Part shown: positions 54,260 through 63,579 of the stretch, one piece after another
How positions within the stretch are numbered: the first letter of the stretch is position 1
Layout: the number at the start of each line of letters is the position of its first letter
Assembly (NCBI GenBank): GCA_024280855.1
Contig: JAJRPG010000027.1
Coordinates: 25,770 to 89,769, forward strand
DNA length: 64,000 nt
Reading direction: 5' to 3'
Source: Planctomycetota bacterium
Lineage (GTDB): Bacteria > Planctomycetota > Phycisphaerae > UBA1845
Translations under genes and position numbers: made by a program
The notes under the pieces: model-generated
Told to the model about the DNA's origin: nothing
The model's database searches: none
What the model saw: only the letters and a program-made list of their open reading frames with translations

Positions 54260-56350
54260 CTAAGAGTCATCGACCGTCAGGTCGCCGCTGATATCCACCC
54301 CGTCAATGCGCGAGTTGTCTCCGATTGTCAGCGGACTGCCAATGGCGACGATCGTCGCGCCTTGACCGGTGAAGAACGGCCCATTGACGGTACCGAAGCC
54401 GGAGAAGCTGCCAGACGGGCCGGGAATTAGGAGGCCTGCGGTGGTATTCAAAGTGCCGCCCGATATGTTCACGTTGGCAGTTGTGGCTACATTTGCGTCT
54501 TCCAGCGTGACTGTTGTCGAGCCGATGTCCAGAAATCCGTCAAGATCGACTCCGTCGTTCCGCGATGTGTCTCCGAGAGTTAGCTGACCGTTTGCTACGA
54601 TGGCACTCAGAAGGTCGCTCGAAATTCTGCCCTCAATGCGGCCGAACGTGGCAACCGTGAGCGGGCCGATGTGTATGCCGTTTGGCGCGGTCAGAGTGAA
54701 GCCGTTTAGATTGACAAGACCGCTGATCTGAGCCGTTTGTTGTGAATAGGCTGCGGCATCTGCGCAAAGATCGAGGTCGAAGTCGATGTTGACCGAACCA
54801 CTTGGGTTTGTGGCAATGTCCAACCCTTGCGGGAAGTTCGTGCCGAACACCGAGCCGATGATGATGCCGTGACCGAAGATAGTGTCCGGTATATCAATGC
54901 GCATGCCGTTGCAGGCATCCAGCACGCCACCAGTCAGTGTGGTTGCAAGACCAAGCAATGCCTCGTCGGCGTCGTTAAGAGTGAGGCGCGATTGGTTCAC
55001 CTGGATGGACCCGAGAGCCTCGAAACCGTCGGCGCTCCCATCGCCAAGTTCCAGGGTTTCGCCTGCATCGATTCGAATGATGGTGCCGTCCATCGCGAGG
55101 ACAGATGCGTCCACTACGCCGTTGCCTTGCAAGGTGTCTCCAGCATCGTCCAGGCGGATTCCGTTGGCGGCTTGTAGCGTGCCGCCCGTTGCGCCGGAAC
55201 CCAGGGTTGTTAGCGGTCCAAGATTGGCGTCGTTACTGTCTCGCAGAATGACCGTGTGCTGACCGACGTCCAAAGTTCCCTGCGTCTCGAATCCGTTTGG
55301 GCTGTTAAGAACGCCGAGGTCGAGCGTAACGCTACCTGCCCCCGAGGCGTCGATGGTCGATCCGGGCGAGCCGAAGACCTCGGCGGCGATCCTCCCGCTC
55401 CCCATGATTCCGCCGTTACTCGTAAGCTCCACCCGCGTTCCGTCGACGGTTGCACTACGATTTTCTAGGATGGTGTCGAAAATAAGTCCGAAGCTGGTTT
55501 CCGGAATAATGGTGCCTGTGTTCACGCACCGTTGCGTCGCTGAAGTTCCCGCTTCGATAGTTCCGAAGCCGCGGAGGGTACGCGTCGCGTCGATGAATAT
55601 TCCGTTGTCCGCTCTCAGCAGTCTCCCAGAAATAGTCAACTCGTCATTGAGATTGAATTCGGCGCGGTCAGGATAGTTCAGTGTAACCGTCTCCGCCCCG
55701 ACGTCGAAATTTCCATTGGTGCGGAAAAAACCAGTTGGCAGTCCGATGGTCAGTGGGCCGGTCGCGATTATTGAGGAGCTGAGGAATCCGAAGAATTCTC
55801 CGTTGATGATACCAAAGCCTTCGATGCTTCGGCCGCCCACCAACTCGAAGCCACCGTCCGAAGTGCCGACGAAAGGCGATTCGAAGGATAGGCTGCCGCC
55901 GCTAAGTGTTGTAAGCGTGCCCAAAAACGCTCGACCGTCGGCTAAAATGGTCACTGCGCCGGTCCCCACTATTAGTTCCCCGGTGTAGTGGCTGGCATTA
56001 GTCCACAAACCACAAGGCGTGTTGTCGATGGTCAGCACGCCGTTGGCTAGAATCTGAATGGTGTCGAAGGCTGATCCCTCGACGCCGCCGAACACCGTCC
56101 CCGGGCCGATTAATTGGTCGTCCGGAAGATTGTCGATCACGGCCACTCCAATGAGGGTGTTGTTAGGCTCTTGACTAAGGTCTAGCGCGCCGAAACGTGG
56201 AGTACATTGTGCAACGGCGTGATTCCCAAACGAAGACGCGCCTGCGGTGAACGCGATTACAACAGCCAATACCAAAGAACCCGGAAAACTGACTGAGAAA
56301 CGAGGGGGTTTAGCGATCCATACGGATCTATCGGATTGGTTTGTCATCAT
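54260..56350 (-). CDS. N-terminal part of a giant secreted beta-solenoid protein, ends at in-frame TAG
   Basis: 696 residues from ATG 56350 (GGAGAA upstream). A signal peptide with long basic start (~20-48) is followed by many degenerate units of 50-60 residues (for example LDVGQHTVILRDSNDANLGPL, TLQAANGIRL, IVATGPLTIG), typical of planctomycete autotransporter-like solenoids. It stops after DDS at TAG, in the middle of a unit whose second half (LTLRDANTS) follows immediately in frame. The full protein would be ~1640 residues. High GC compared with the first 50 kb. Confidence 0.75.
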   Translation of the reverse strand: MMTNQSDRSVWIAKPPRFSVSFPGSLVLAVVIAFTAGASSFGNHAVAQCTPRFGALDLSQEPNNTLIGVAVIDNLPDDQLIGPGTVFGGVEGSAFDTIQILANGVLTIDNTPCGLWTNASHYTGELIVGTGAVTILADGRAFLGTLTTLSGGSLSFESPFVGTSDGGFELVGGRSIEGFGIINGEFFGFLSSSIIATGPLTIGLPTGFFRTNGNFDVGAETVTLNYPDRAEFNLNDELTISGRLLRADNGIFIDATRTLRGFGTIEAGTSATQRCVNTGTIIPETSFGLIFDTILENRSATVDGTRVELTSNGGIMGSGRIAAEVFGSPGSTIDASGAGSVTLDLGVLNSPNGFETQGTLDVGQHTVILRDSNDANLGPLTTLGSGATGGTLQAANGIRLDDAGDTLQGNGVVDASVLAMDGTIIRIDAGETLELGDGSADGFEALGSIQVNQSRLTLNDADEALLGLATTLTGGVLDACNGMRIDIPDTIFGHGIIIGSVFGTNFPQGLDIATNPSGSVNIDFDLDLCADAAAYSQQTAQISGLVNLNGFTLTAPNGIHIGPLTVATFGRIEGRISSDLLSAIVANGQLTLGDTSRNDGVDLDGFLDIGSTTVTLEDANVATTANVNISGGTLNTTAGLLIPGPSGSFSGFGTVNGPFFTGQGATIVAIGSPLTIGDNSRIDGVDISGDLTVDDS

Positions 56351-56490
56351 TTTTCTCCAAATACGGCCCGGCTTCCACCAGGTTGTTCACGACGTTACAA
56401 TTCATGCTGGGTGTCACATTTCTGGGCCGTCACGAAAGGACGCAGAAAATATAGCCTAGACAGTTCATCTAATTATCGAAAATCTTGGAA

Positions 56491-57056
56491 ATGGAAGAAT
56501 ATACAGACATCGCACAGTTGCTGGATCGAATGCGGAATGGCGACGCGGCAGCTTCCGAGGCGATTGTCCCGTTTCTATATAGCGAACTTCGTGCTATCGC
56601 GGCGTATTGCCTCAAGTCAGAGCGCCGTGGCCACACGCTTCAACCGGCTGCGCTGGTTCACGAAGCATTTCTCAAACTCGTAGACCAAAAGAACGCGAAT
56701 TTTCAATCTCGCGGCCACTTTATGGCCATCGCAGCTATGGTGATGCGGCGTATTCTCGTTAACCATGCAGAAAAACGCGCAGCCGCGAAGCACGGCGGGG
56801 GGCAGTCCGGATACCGCTTGACGACGGACTGGGTGCCACTGGCGAAAGAAACATTGATCTTGTCGCGCTGGATGAAGCCTTGAACAAACTCGCCCAGCGC
56901 GATGTGCGCAAGGCCAAAGTCGTGGAGCAGCGATTTTTTGCTGGTATGGAAATGAGCCATATCACCGAAAATCTCGGCGTATCTCTATCGACGGTCAAAC
57001 GAGACTGGGAATACGCGCGGACGTGGTTGATGCGGGAGATTGAATGCGGTGGCTGA
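56491..57056 (+). pseudogene. ECF sigma factor with frameshift at a G-run
   Basis: The first frame (ATG 56491 to the stop at 56883) encodes region 2: LYSELRAIAAYCLKSERRGHTLQ, ALVHEAFLKLV. From the G6 run at 56797-56802 the family sequence continues in another frame, GGAVRIPLDDGLGATGERN, then IDLVALDEALNKL and a region 4 helix-turn-helix (ITENLGVSLSTVKRDW), to TGA 57054-57056. One missing G in the run would explain it. The gene overlaps the start of a kinase gene, as planctomycete ECF sigma factors often do. Same subfamily as the intact one at 62434. Confidence 0.8.
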
Positions 57057-57984
57057 ATTAACACCTAAGCAATACCAATTGGTTGAGGAGCTTTTTGAGA
57101 AAGCGCTACAAATCGAGCCTGCATTGCGGCGATCTTTTCTCGATTCGTCTGGGGCAGAACCAGTCGTAAAAGGTGAAGTGGAATCGTTGCTGAGCTATCA
57201 CCCAGCGGCTCGTGACAAAATAGAGACAGCAGTAGTACCTGCGCATGCTATTATTGAAGCCGTTGATCAAGCGCTGGCGGGTGACTTCGCTCACCATGTC
57301 TCCGATCCCGCTACGATCGGACCATACAACATCATCGAGAAAATCGGTGAGGGCGGAATGGGCAGCGTCTATCTGGCTGAACAGGAAAAACCACTGCGAC
57401 GTCGCGTCGCTATCAAACTCATCAAGTTGGGGATGGACACGCGTAGTGTAATTGCTCGATTCGAAGCAGAGCGACAAGCTCTCTCGCGAATGAACCATCC
57501 TAACGTCGCACGAGTACTCGATGCGGGGTCCACCGAAAATGGCCGACCGTATTTCGTGATGGAGTACGTCGACGGTGTTCGAATTACTAACTACTGCGAT
57601 ACGAATTGCTTAGACATTTCTGAGCGATTGGCACTTTTTGGGAAGGTCTGCGACGCCATCCAACACGCCCATCAGAAAGGCATTATCCAACGTGACATCA
57701 AGCCGTCCAATGTTCTTGTGTGCCAGGAAGACGGCAGACCTGTTCCCAAAGTAATCGATTTTGGCGTAGCCAAGGCGACGAGTCATCGTTTAACTGAGCG
57801 AACATTATTTACTGAGCAAGGCGTGCTGATCGGCACTCCAGAGTACATGAGCCCGGAGCAGGCGAAAATCGATGACATTGATGTTGACACTCGAACGGAT
57901 ATCTATTCGCTAGGCGTATTGTTATACGAATGCTCGTTGGCGATTTGCCTATCGATACCAAGACGCTGCGTCAGGCTGGCTTAG
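57049..57984 (+). pseudogene. Ser/Thr protein kinase, N-terminal part, frameshifted
   Basis: From GTG 57049, overlapping the ECF gene. A short N-terminal regulatory region is followed by a kinase domain: IGEGGMGSVY, VAIKLI, then IIQRDIKPSN where the invariant HRD His is Gln, then DFGVAK and PEYMSPEQ. After LLYE (57930) the homologous sequence continues in another frame (LVGDLPIDTKTLRQAGLDELHRLIREH), so one base is missing near 57928-57933, and that frame then hits TAA at 58014-58016, where family members have Glu (EPPKPSTRL). The original gene ran on to 59681. Confidence 0.8.
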
Positions 57985-58046
57985 ATGAGTTACATCGGTT
58001 GATACGAGAGCACTAACCCCCCAAGCCGACGACACGACTCGCGACT

Positions 58047-59681
58047 ATGAACGATCGAGCCATCGAGTGCGCTCATCAACGCAGTACGGAGCTTTCGACA
58101 CTCATGCGCCGTATTCGTGGCGACCTCGATTGGATAGCCATGAAATGCCTGGAGAAAGACCGCAGCCGGCGCTATGCGACTACTGCAGAACTCGTTGACG
58201 ATCTCGACCGATTCGCTCATCACCAACCCGTAGCCGCCTGCCCCCCGAGCGTGATTTACCGCGCTCGGAAATTTGCCAGACGAAACCGGGGATTCGTTGC
58301 GGCTGCCACGGTCGTGCTGATTGTGATCATCGCCGGTGTTGTTTCGACGGTTACTTTTGCAGTCGGTGAGTCTCGCCAGCGCGCCGTCGCGCAAATGCAA
58401 GCGGATACCAACAAAGCCATCAACAATTTTCTAAACGAGATGCTATCGTCCGTGGACCCCAAGAAGGCAAAGGGTCGTGATGTTGGCATCTTGAGTGATA
58501 TCCTGAATGAAGCGGTCAAGAAGGTCAGCACCGATCTATCCGAGAATCCACGAGTCGAGGCATCCGTACGGAGGACCATCGGCCTCACGTTTATGAACCT
58601 GGGCCTATACGACAAGGCTGCCCAGCACCTCGAGCGATCGCTTGAACTGGAGAATTCGTTTCGACGTGGGTCTCTGCTTGATCTGGCCGAATCCTTCCAT
58701 CTGCTCGGAAATTTACGAGATTATCAGGGCCAATACGACGAGGGCGAAAGGCTTTTGCGAAAGGCAATCGAATTGCGTCGAGCTGATTCGGAATCGAACG
58801 GTACGAAGTTGGGCGCTAGCCTGAACAAGCTAGCCGAGTTACTGCTGAACGAGGGCCGCCTCGAAGATGCAAAGGAGTGTATGGATGAGTCCCGGCAATT
58901 ACATGAGCAGCTTTACGGCCAAGGCGCAAAAGAGTTGGTACCGGTTCTTAACTTGCTGGCCGCCTACTGGGGCAACGCTGGGAAATACGAACAGGCCGAA
59001 CAGCTCTTTCGTGAATGTCTGTCGGCACAAGCTGACTCGCTAGACGATATTGACACGTTTGTAACGATCTACAACCTCGGCACAACGCTCAAGGAGCTGG
59101 GGAAGTACGACGAGGCTGAAGCGCATTTTCTTCGTGCGCGTGAGGGATATGAACGTCTTGTGGGAACGGAGCACCCTGCCTTTCTTGCTGTCATCAATGC
59201 CCTGGCAGCGCTGATGGAACGTCAGGGACGGCTGGTAGAATCTGAATCCCTTCAACGTGAGGTGCTCGCCACACTTCGCCGTTCACTCGGCGATAGAAAC
59301 CCGAGAGTACACAGCAGCCTGAATAACCTGGGTACTGTACTTTTTGCCCAGGAAAAATCTCAAGAGAGCATAGCCGTCTTCAGGGAAGCTGTTGATTTTG
59401 CGCGCGAAGTACACGGATCGAATCATCCTGTACTGGCTATCTCGCTTGGCCAACTGGGCTTCGCGCTGCGTGACACAAAGGGCACGACTAAATATGCCGA
59501 GTCCGAGACATTGATTCTGAAGGCACTTTCGATTTTCGATACGACGCTGCCCCCAAGTCATCCTTACACGCAGAACACGCTGCGCGGTTTGAGGCGATTG
59601 TACGCCAAAGATGCGATGAACGACCCGGCGAAACTGGCGGAGGTGGAATCGAAATTAGCCCATTATTCAACAGGGCCATAA
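58047..59681 (+). pseudogene. Ser/Thr protein kinase, C-terminal part with membrane helix and TPRs
   Basis: 544 codons, open from ATG 58047. It begins inside the kinase C-lobe (IRGDLDWIAMKCLEKDRSRRY), then juxtamembrane RARKFARRNRG, one membrane helix (~90-112, FVAAATVVLIVIIAGVVS), and TPR/kinesin-light-chain-like repeats to the end. It is the downstream part of the kinase gene starting at 57049, separated by a frameshift and an ochre stop. It might still be expressed as a membrane TPR protein, but has no complete kinase domain. Confidence 0.8.
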
Positions 59682-59827
59682 TGCCTCCAAGAATTTGATT
59701 CAGCCATAGTACAGATGGGTGTAGCGTGGCAAGTAAGCCGCTTATAGGGCGGCGCGATCATGAGATCCGTTGCCGTCGTGGCACATCGCACGGATGACTT
59801 GTTCCGCGGCACGGATCGTTGGGCAGT

Positions 59828-62437
59828 TCAAGGAGCTACAGCATCGAGCTTCGCTTTCCATTCGGCGGCGTTGGCGTTGTAGCCCTTGCCCGGTTCGGCG
59901 TCGTGCCAGGCGTCGTAGAGATTTACGATGTGCTTGATGACGCCGATGGTTCGCTTGTGGTCCGAACCCAGCGCCTTCTGGAGGGTGTCATAGGCTTCGA
60001 GCATTTCGGCCTCTGCTTCCGCGAATCGCTTCATGGCCGCGAGGGTCCGGGCGTGGCCACTGAGATACACCCCGGCGTGCCAATGGCCCTTCGGAAGAAC
60101 TCGTCGGGCCGTGGTCACTGCCTCTGCGCCCAGCAACTCTGCACCATCCAACTGCCCCAGATCACGTAGTAGGCCACCCATGCTATAGATCGATTGCAGC
60201 GTGTGCGGGTGGTCGTCGCCAAGGACGCGGCGTTTGCCATCCAGCGCCTCGCGGTAGTAGGGCATCGCCTCATCCAGCTTGCCCATCGCTCTGAGCGCGG
60301 CACCCATGTTGTTGATCGAGGTGAGCGTCCTCGGGTGGTCGTCGCCCTCGACGCGGCGTTTGCCTTCCAGCGCCTCGCGGGTGTAGGGTATCGCCTCGTC
60401 CGGCTTGCCCATCATTTGGAGCAGCAGCCCCATGTTGCCGATCGAGTTCAGCGTCTCCCGATGATCGTTGCCTAGGACGCGGCGGTTGCCCTCCATCGCC
60501 TCGCGGAAGTAAGGCTCGGCCTCGGCGTACTTGCCCATCACTTCGAGCAACAGCCCTATGTTGTTGATCGAGATCAGCGTGTCCGGGTGGTCGTCTCCCA
60601 TGACGCGGCGGTTGCCCTCCAGCGCCTCGCGGTAGAACAGCATGGCCTCGTCCAGCTTACCCTGCCGCCTGAGCAGGCTGCCCATGTTATTGATCGAGGC
60701 CAACGTGTCTGGGTGGTCGTTGCCCAGGACGCGGCGTCGGGTCGTCAGCGCGCTTGTTTGCAGCGGTAGCGCGGAGTCGTATAGGCCCAAGTCCTTGTAG
60801 CGGAACGCCAGTGTTTGGCGCAGCAACGCATCCACGACTGGCTGGTTTTTGAACTGCTTGTCGATTGTCTCGATCGCGGGCTTCAGGATCGTACTGTCGA
60901 TCAACTCACGTGCCGCGTCGGTGGCGTTCACCCGCATCCACTGTCGCTTGAACGACTCAATCTGTCCGGCCCATTCAGCCTCGGGCACGTTAGAACGGAC
61001 CAGCGCGTTGGTGAACTTGGCCGTGACATCCGCGGTCAGCTCCTTGCCTGCCTTGGTCGGGTCGATCTGACCCAGCATGTCCGCCTGAAACTGCGAGACC
61101 ATCTCGAGTTCTTCCGCCCGGACCTTCGTCCTAGCTTCCGCCTGGACCGCCCGGTCGCGTTGTTCGTCGGCTCGTAATGCGTAAATGGTCGTTGCGATCA
61201 GCCCTGCGGTCAGTGCAAGCACGGTCGCCATCACCCCAATCACCAGCTGACGGTTCCGTCTCGAAAACTTGCGGAGTTGATACCATGTGTCAGGTGGTCG
61301 GGCGGTGATGGGCTCGTCTTGCAGGTGTCGTCGAACATCGCCGGCCAGGTCGGAGGCCGAGGCGTACCGCCGCTCAGGATCTTTCTCAAGGCACTTGCCG
61401 ACTATGGTTTCGAGGTCGCCGCGAAAACGCGAGTGGACTGAACTCAATCGCGACGGATCCTGTTCACGGATTATTTGTATGCACTCGGCGATGTTTCTCC
61501 CCTTGAGATCATAGGGGGGTCTGTCGCATAGCATTTCGAATAGAATGACACCTAGCGCATAGATGTCGCTTCGAACATCGAGGCTCTGCGAGTTGCCTGC
61601 CGCCTGTTCAGGGCTCATGTATTGCAACGTTCCGACCAGTGCACCGGCTTCCGTCTGTATGGTGGTCTGAATGTCGGCATTGGTTGCCCGTGCGATACCA
61701 AAGTCGAGTACTTTCGGCTGCCCTACCATCGATGCATAATGCCCACTGCTGCTGCCGCGGCTTTCAGTGTCGGTGGGAACAACTAGGATGTTTTCCGGCT
61801 TCAGGTCGCGATGGATCACGCCACGCTGATGAGCATGTTGTATGGCATCGCAAATCATCACAAACAACATAAGTCGATTAGTCGTGCTGAATTCTGCCTG
61901 GCGAATATGTTCAAGCAACGGCGCGCCGTCGATAAATTCCATGACGAAATACGGCTGCTCGCCCGCGCCAACGTTAACGACTCCCGCTTCAAAAATCTGT
62001 CCCACGCCGGCGTGTTGTAATCGACCTAGGAATTCGGTTTCGTATCGAAAGCGCTGCGTCAACTGCCGTGTCATCATTCCTGGCCGGATCATCTTCAGCG
62101 CGACGCGTCGCTCCGGGCTGTCCTGAACGGCTTCATATACAGTACCCATGCCGCCGTGACCACACTCTCTGATGATTCGATAGTTGCCCACGCGATCAGG
62201 CATAGAAGGCGATGGGGGGGCACTCACGGTTTGTTGGATTTTGTTTTTGATCGCTTGGGTAGGCGAATCGACCTCGCACCGCGCGTCTTCGTCGAGTAAA
62301 GACCTGACATCTTCAAGAAGTTTACTATCGCCTTTGCATGCTTGCCTGAGGTAGTCTTGACGTTCGGAGGGTGGCAACCGGATGGCGGATTCGAATACCT
62401 CCTCGATCCGTTTGAATTGATCGATTTTCTCTTTCAC
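59828..62437 (-). CDS. Ser/Thr protein kinase with membrane helix and TPR domain
   Basis: 869 residues from GTG 62437, overlapping the ECF sigma stop by GTGA. A short N-terminal region is followed by a complete kinase domain (~87-360): GHGGMGTVY, VALKMI, HRDLKPEN, DFGIAR, YMSPEQ. A membrane helix (~405-428) follows, then a coiled region and a TPR domain with five 42-residue kinesin-light-chain-type units (DDHP.TL.SINNMG.LL...GK.DEA). Cytoplasmic kinase with an external TPR sensor, probably controlling or controlled with the ECF factor. Confidence 0.92.
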   Translation of the reverse strand: MKEKIDQFKRIEEVFESAIRLPPSERQDYLRQACKGDSKLLEDVRSLLDEDARCEVDSPTQAIKNKIQQTVSAPPSPSMPDRVGNYRIIRECGHGGMGTVYEAVQDSPERRVALKMIRPGMMTRQLTQRFRYETEFLGRLQHAGVGQIFEAGVVNVGAGEQPYFVMEFIDGAPLLEHIRQAEFSTTNRLMLFVMICDAIQHAHQRGVIHRDLKPENILVVPTDTESRGSSSGHYASMVGQPKVLDFGIARATNADIQTTIQTEAGALVGTLQYMSPEQAAGNSQSLDVRSDIYALGVILFEMLCDRPPYDLKGRNIAECIQIIREQDPSRLSSVHSRFRGDLETIVGKCLEKDPERRYASASDLAGDVRRHLQDEPITARPPDTWYQLRKFSRRNRQLVIGVMATVLALTAGLIATTIYALRADEQRDRAVQAEARTKVRAEELEMVSQFQADMLGQIDPTKAGKELTADVTAKFTNALVRSNVPEAEWAGQIESFKRQWMRVNATDAARELIDSTILKPAIETIDKQFKNQPVVDALLRQTLAFRYKDLGLYDSALPLQTSALTTRRRVLGNDHPDTLASINNMGSLLRRQGKLDEAMLFYREALEGNRRVMGDDHPDTLISINNIGLLLEVMGKYAEAEPYFREAMEGNRRVLGNDHRETLNSIGNMGLLLQMMGKPDEAIPYTREALEGKRRVEGDDHPRTLTSINNMGAALRAMGKLDEAMPYYREALDGKRRVLGDDHPHTLQSIYSMGGLLRDLGQLDGAELLGAEAVTTARRVLPKGHWHAGVYLSGHARTLAAMKRFAEAEAEMLEAYDTLQKALGSDHKRTIGVIKHIVNLYDAWHDAEPGKGYNANAAEWKAKLDAVAP
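60190..60740 (-). repeat. 126-bp tandem repeats inside the kinase TPR region
   Basis: A conserved segment encoding RRVLGDDHPDTL recurs at about 60198, 60324, 60450, 60576 and 60702, exactly 126 bp apart, each unit coding for 42 residues. DNA similarity between units is high, so copy number could change by recombination. Confidence 0.85.
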
Positions 62438-62985
62438 TGCGTATCACCGGTGTGGCGGAGTCTTTTCTGAAGCCACGCTCGTGCGTGTCGCCATTGAATC
62501 GTTGCCTCGGATCGCGAAATATTTAGCGATGCAGCAGCTTCCGCTTCGGTCAGACCGCCGAAGAATCGTAGTTCGATAAGTTGAGCCTTACGCTCACTAA
62601 GCTTGTAAAGTTCTTGGAGGGCTTCATCGAGCGCAAGCACATCGATGTCAATTATCGAACCGCTTTCGTTTACGGCTGACAGCGAAACACGTTGCCAGTT
62701 TCCACCCCGTTTTTCGGCATTGGCTGCGCGAACATAGTCAACAAAAACGTTCCGCATCACCCGCGCAGCCAGACGCACAAGATTCTCGCGGGGGACGGTT
62801 CCGAGTTTCGGATGTTGGGCGAGCTTCAAATACGCTTCGTTGACGAGTGCCGTAGGCTGTAACGTATGCCTATGGCGATCGCTCCCGAGAAACGCATGGG
62901 CCAGACTCCGCAATTCATTGTAGACTTCGGGTGTGAATTCCGGGAAATCGGGCGAGAACTGCGATTTTTGATTTTCTTTCGGCAT
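62434..62985 (-). CDS. ECF-type RNA polymerase sigma factor
   Basis: 183 residues, ATG 62985. Region 2: YNELRSLAHAFLGSDRHRHTLQPTALVNEAYLKL; region 4 with helix-turn-helix LTEAEAAASLNISRSEATIQWRHARAWL. This is the planctomycete/acidobacterial ECF group encoded next to a Ser/Thr kinase instead of an anti-sigma factor. It overlaps the kinase start. Cytoplasmic transcription factor, probably activated by phosphorylation (inference from the group). Confidence 0.92.
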   Translation of the reverse strand: MPKENQKSQFSPDFPEFTPEVYNELRSLAHAFLGSDRHRHTLQPTALVNEAYLKLAQHPKLGTVPRENLVRLAARVMRNVFVDYVRAANAEKRGGNWQRVSLSAVNESGSIIDIDVLALDEALQELYKLSERKAQLIELRFFGGLTEAEAAASLNISRSEATIQWRHARAWLQKRLRHTGDTQ

Positions 62986-63579
62986 CGGTCCTAGCTACGA
63001 CAGGACGCGGTACGAACCATTCAACCTGTTCCCCAAACGCCCGCTCAAAAAATTTAGTACGAGACCCCAGCCCGACAAGTATAGGCCACAGGACATCAAT
63101 ATTCCAACTTTAACCTGAATCGTGGCTGCAGCCGGTGCAGGTCTTTCAATATTTGCGAGTTTGCGAGAACCAGCGATAAGCCATAATCCCTTATATAAAC
63201 AGTCAGTTACATGATGTCGAGTTTTAGCGTCCGGTAATCTGGGCCACACTGACCGACCAGAGGGCCGAGGAATGGATGCGATGCGGCTGGCGAATAACTA
63301 TTCATTTTGAGAATCATTAAAAACTTTCAGATTATCTACTCACGCAATCGCTGGAATCCGTCTGCTTACTGGAACGTTGATTTCCAACGCGGTCCGCCGC
63401 CTGAATCTACCTGTGGTATTTCCAGGCTCAGGGCGCGTGGGTCGACCATGCGACGATCGATTGATTTTCGAGGCAAGACTGTCACGAGCACGAATCCAAC
63501 AGACTCGAGTCCGTTGTATTCAGGGTCGAAGTCTATTGTCAAAGCGAAGGATGGGGAAATTTTGAATACTAATTGGAAA
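62986..63579. other. intergenic region, no gene recognised
   Basis: About 590 bp between the divergent ECF sigma gene and the partial gene at 63580. Short open frames here have no ribosome-binding site or recognisable content. Promoters for both sides should lie here but none is clear. Confidence 0.4.

Noticed and set aside
54260..54262. Recoding (pyrrolysine or readthrough) at the TAG of the beta-solenoid gene
   Set aside because: The position is not a conserved residue, there is no adjacent structure, and neighbouring genes carry ordinary lesions, so a nonsense mutation or error is simpler.
58014..58016. Recoded stop in the kinase gene
   Set aside because: It is TAA, next to a frameshift, at a position normally Glu; a G-to-T change explains it.
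60190..60740. Regularly spaced repeats as a CRISPR-like array
   Set aside because: The 126-bp period is in frame and encodes 42-residue TPR units.
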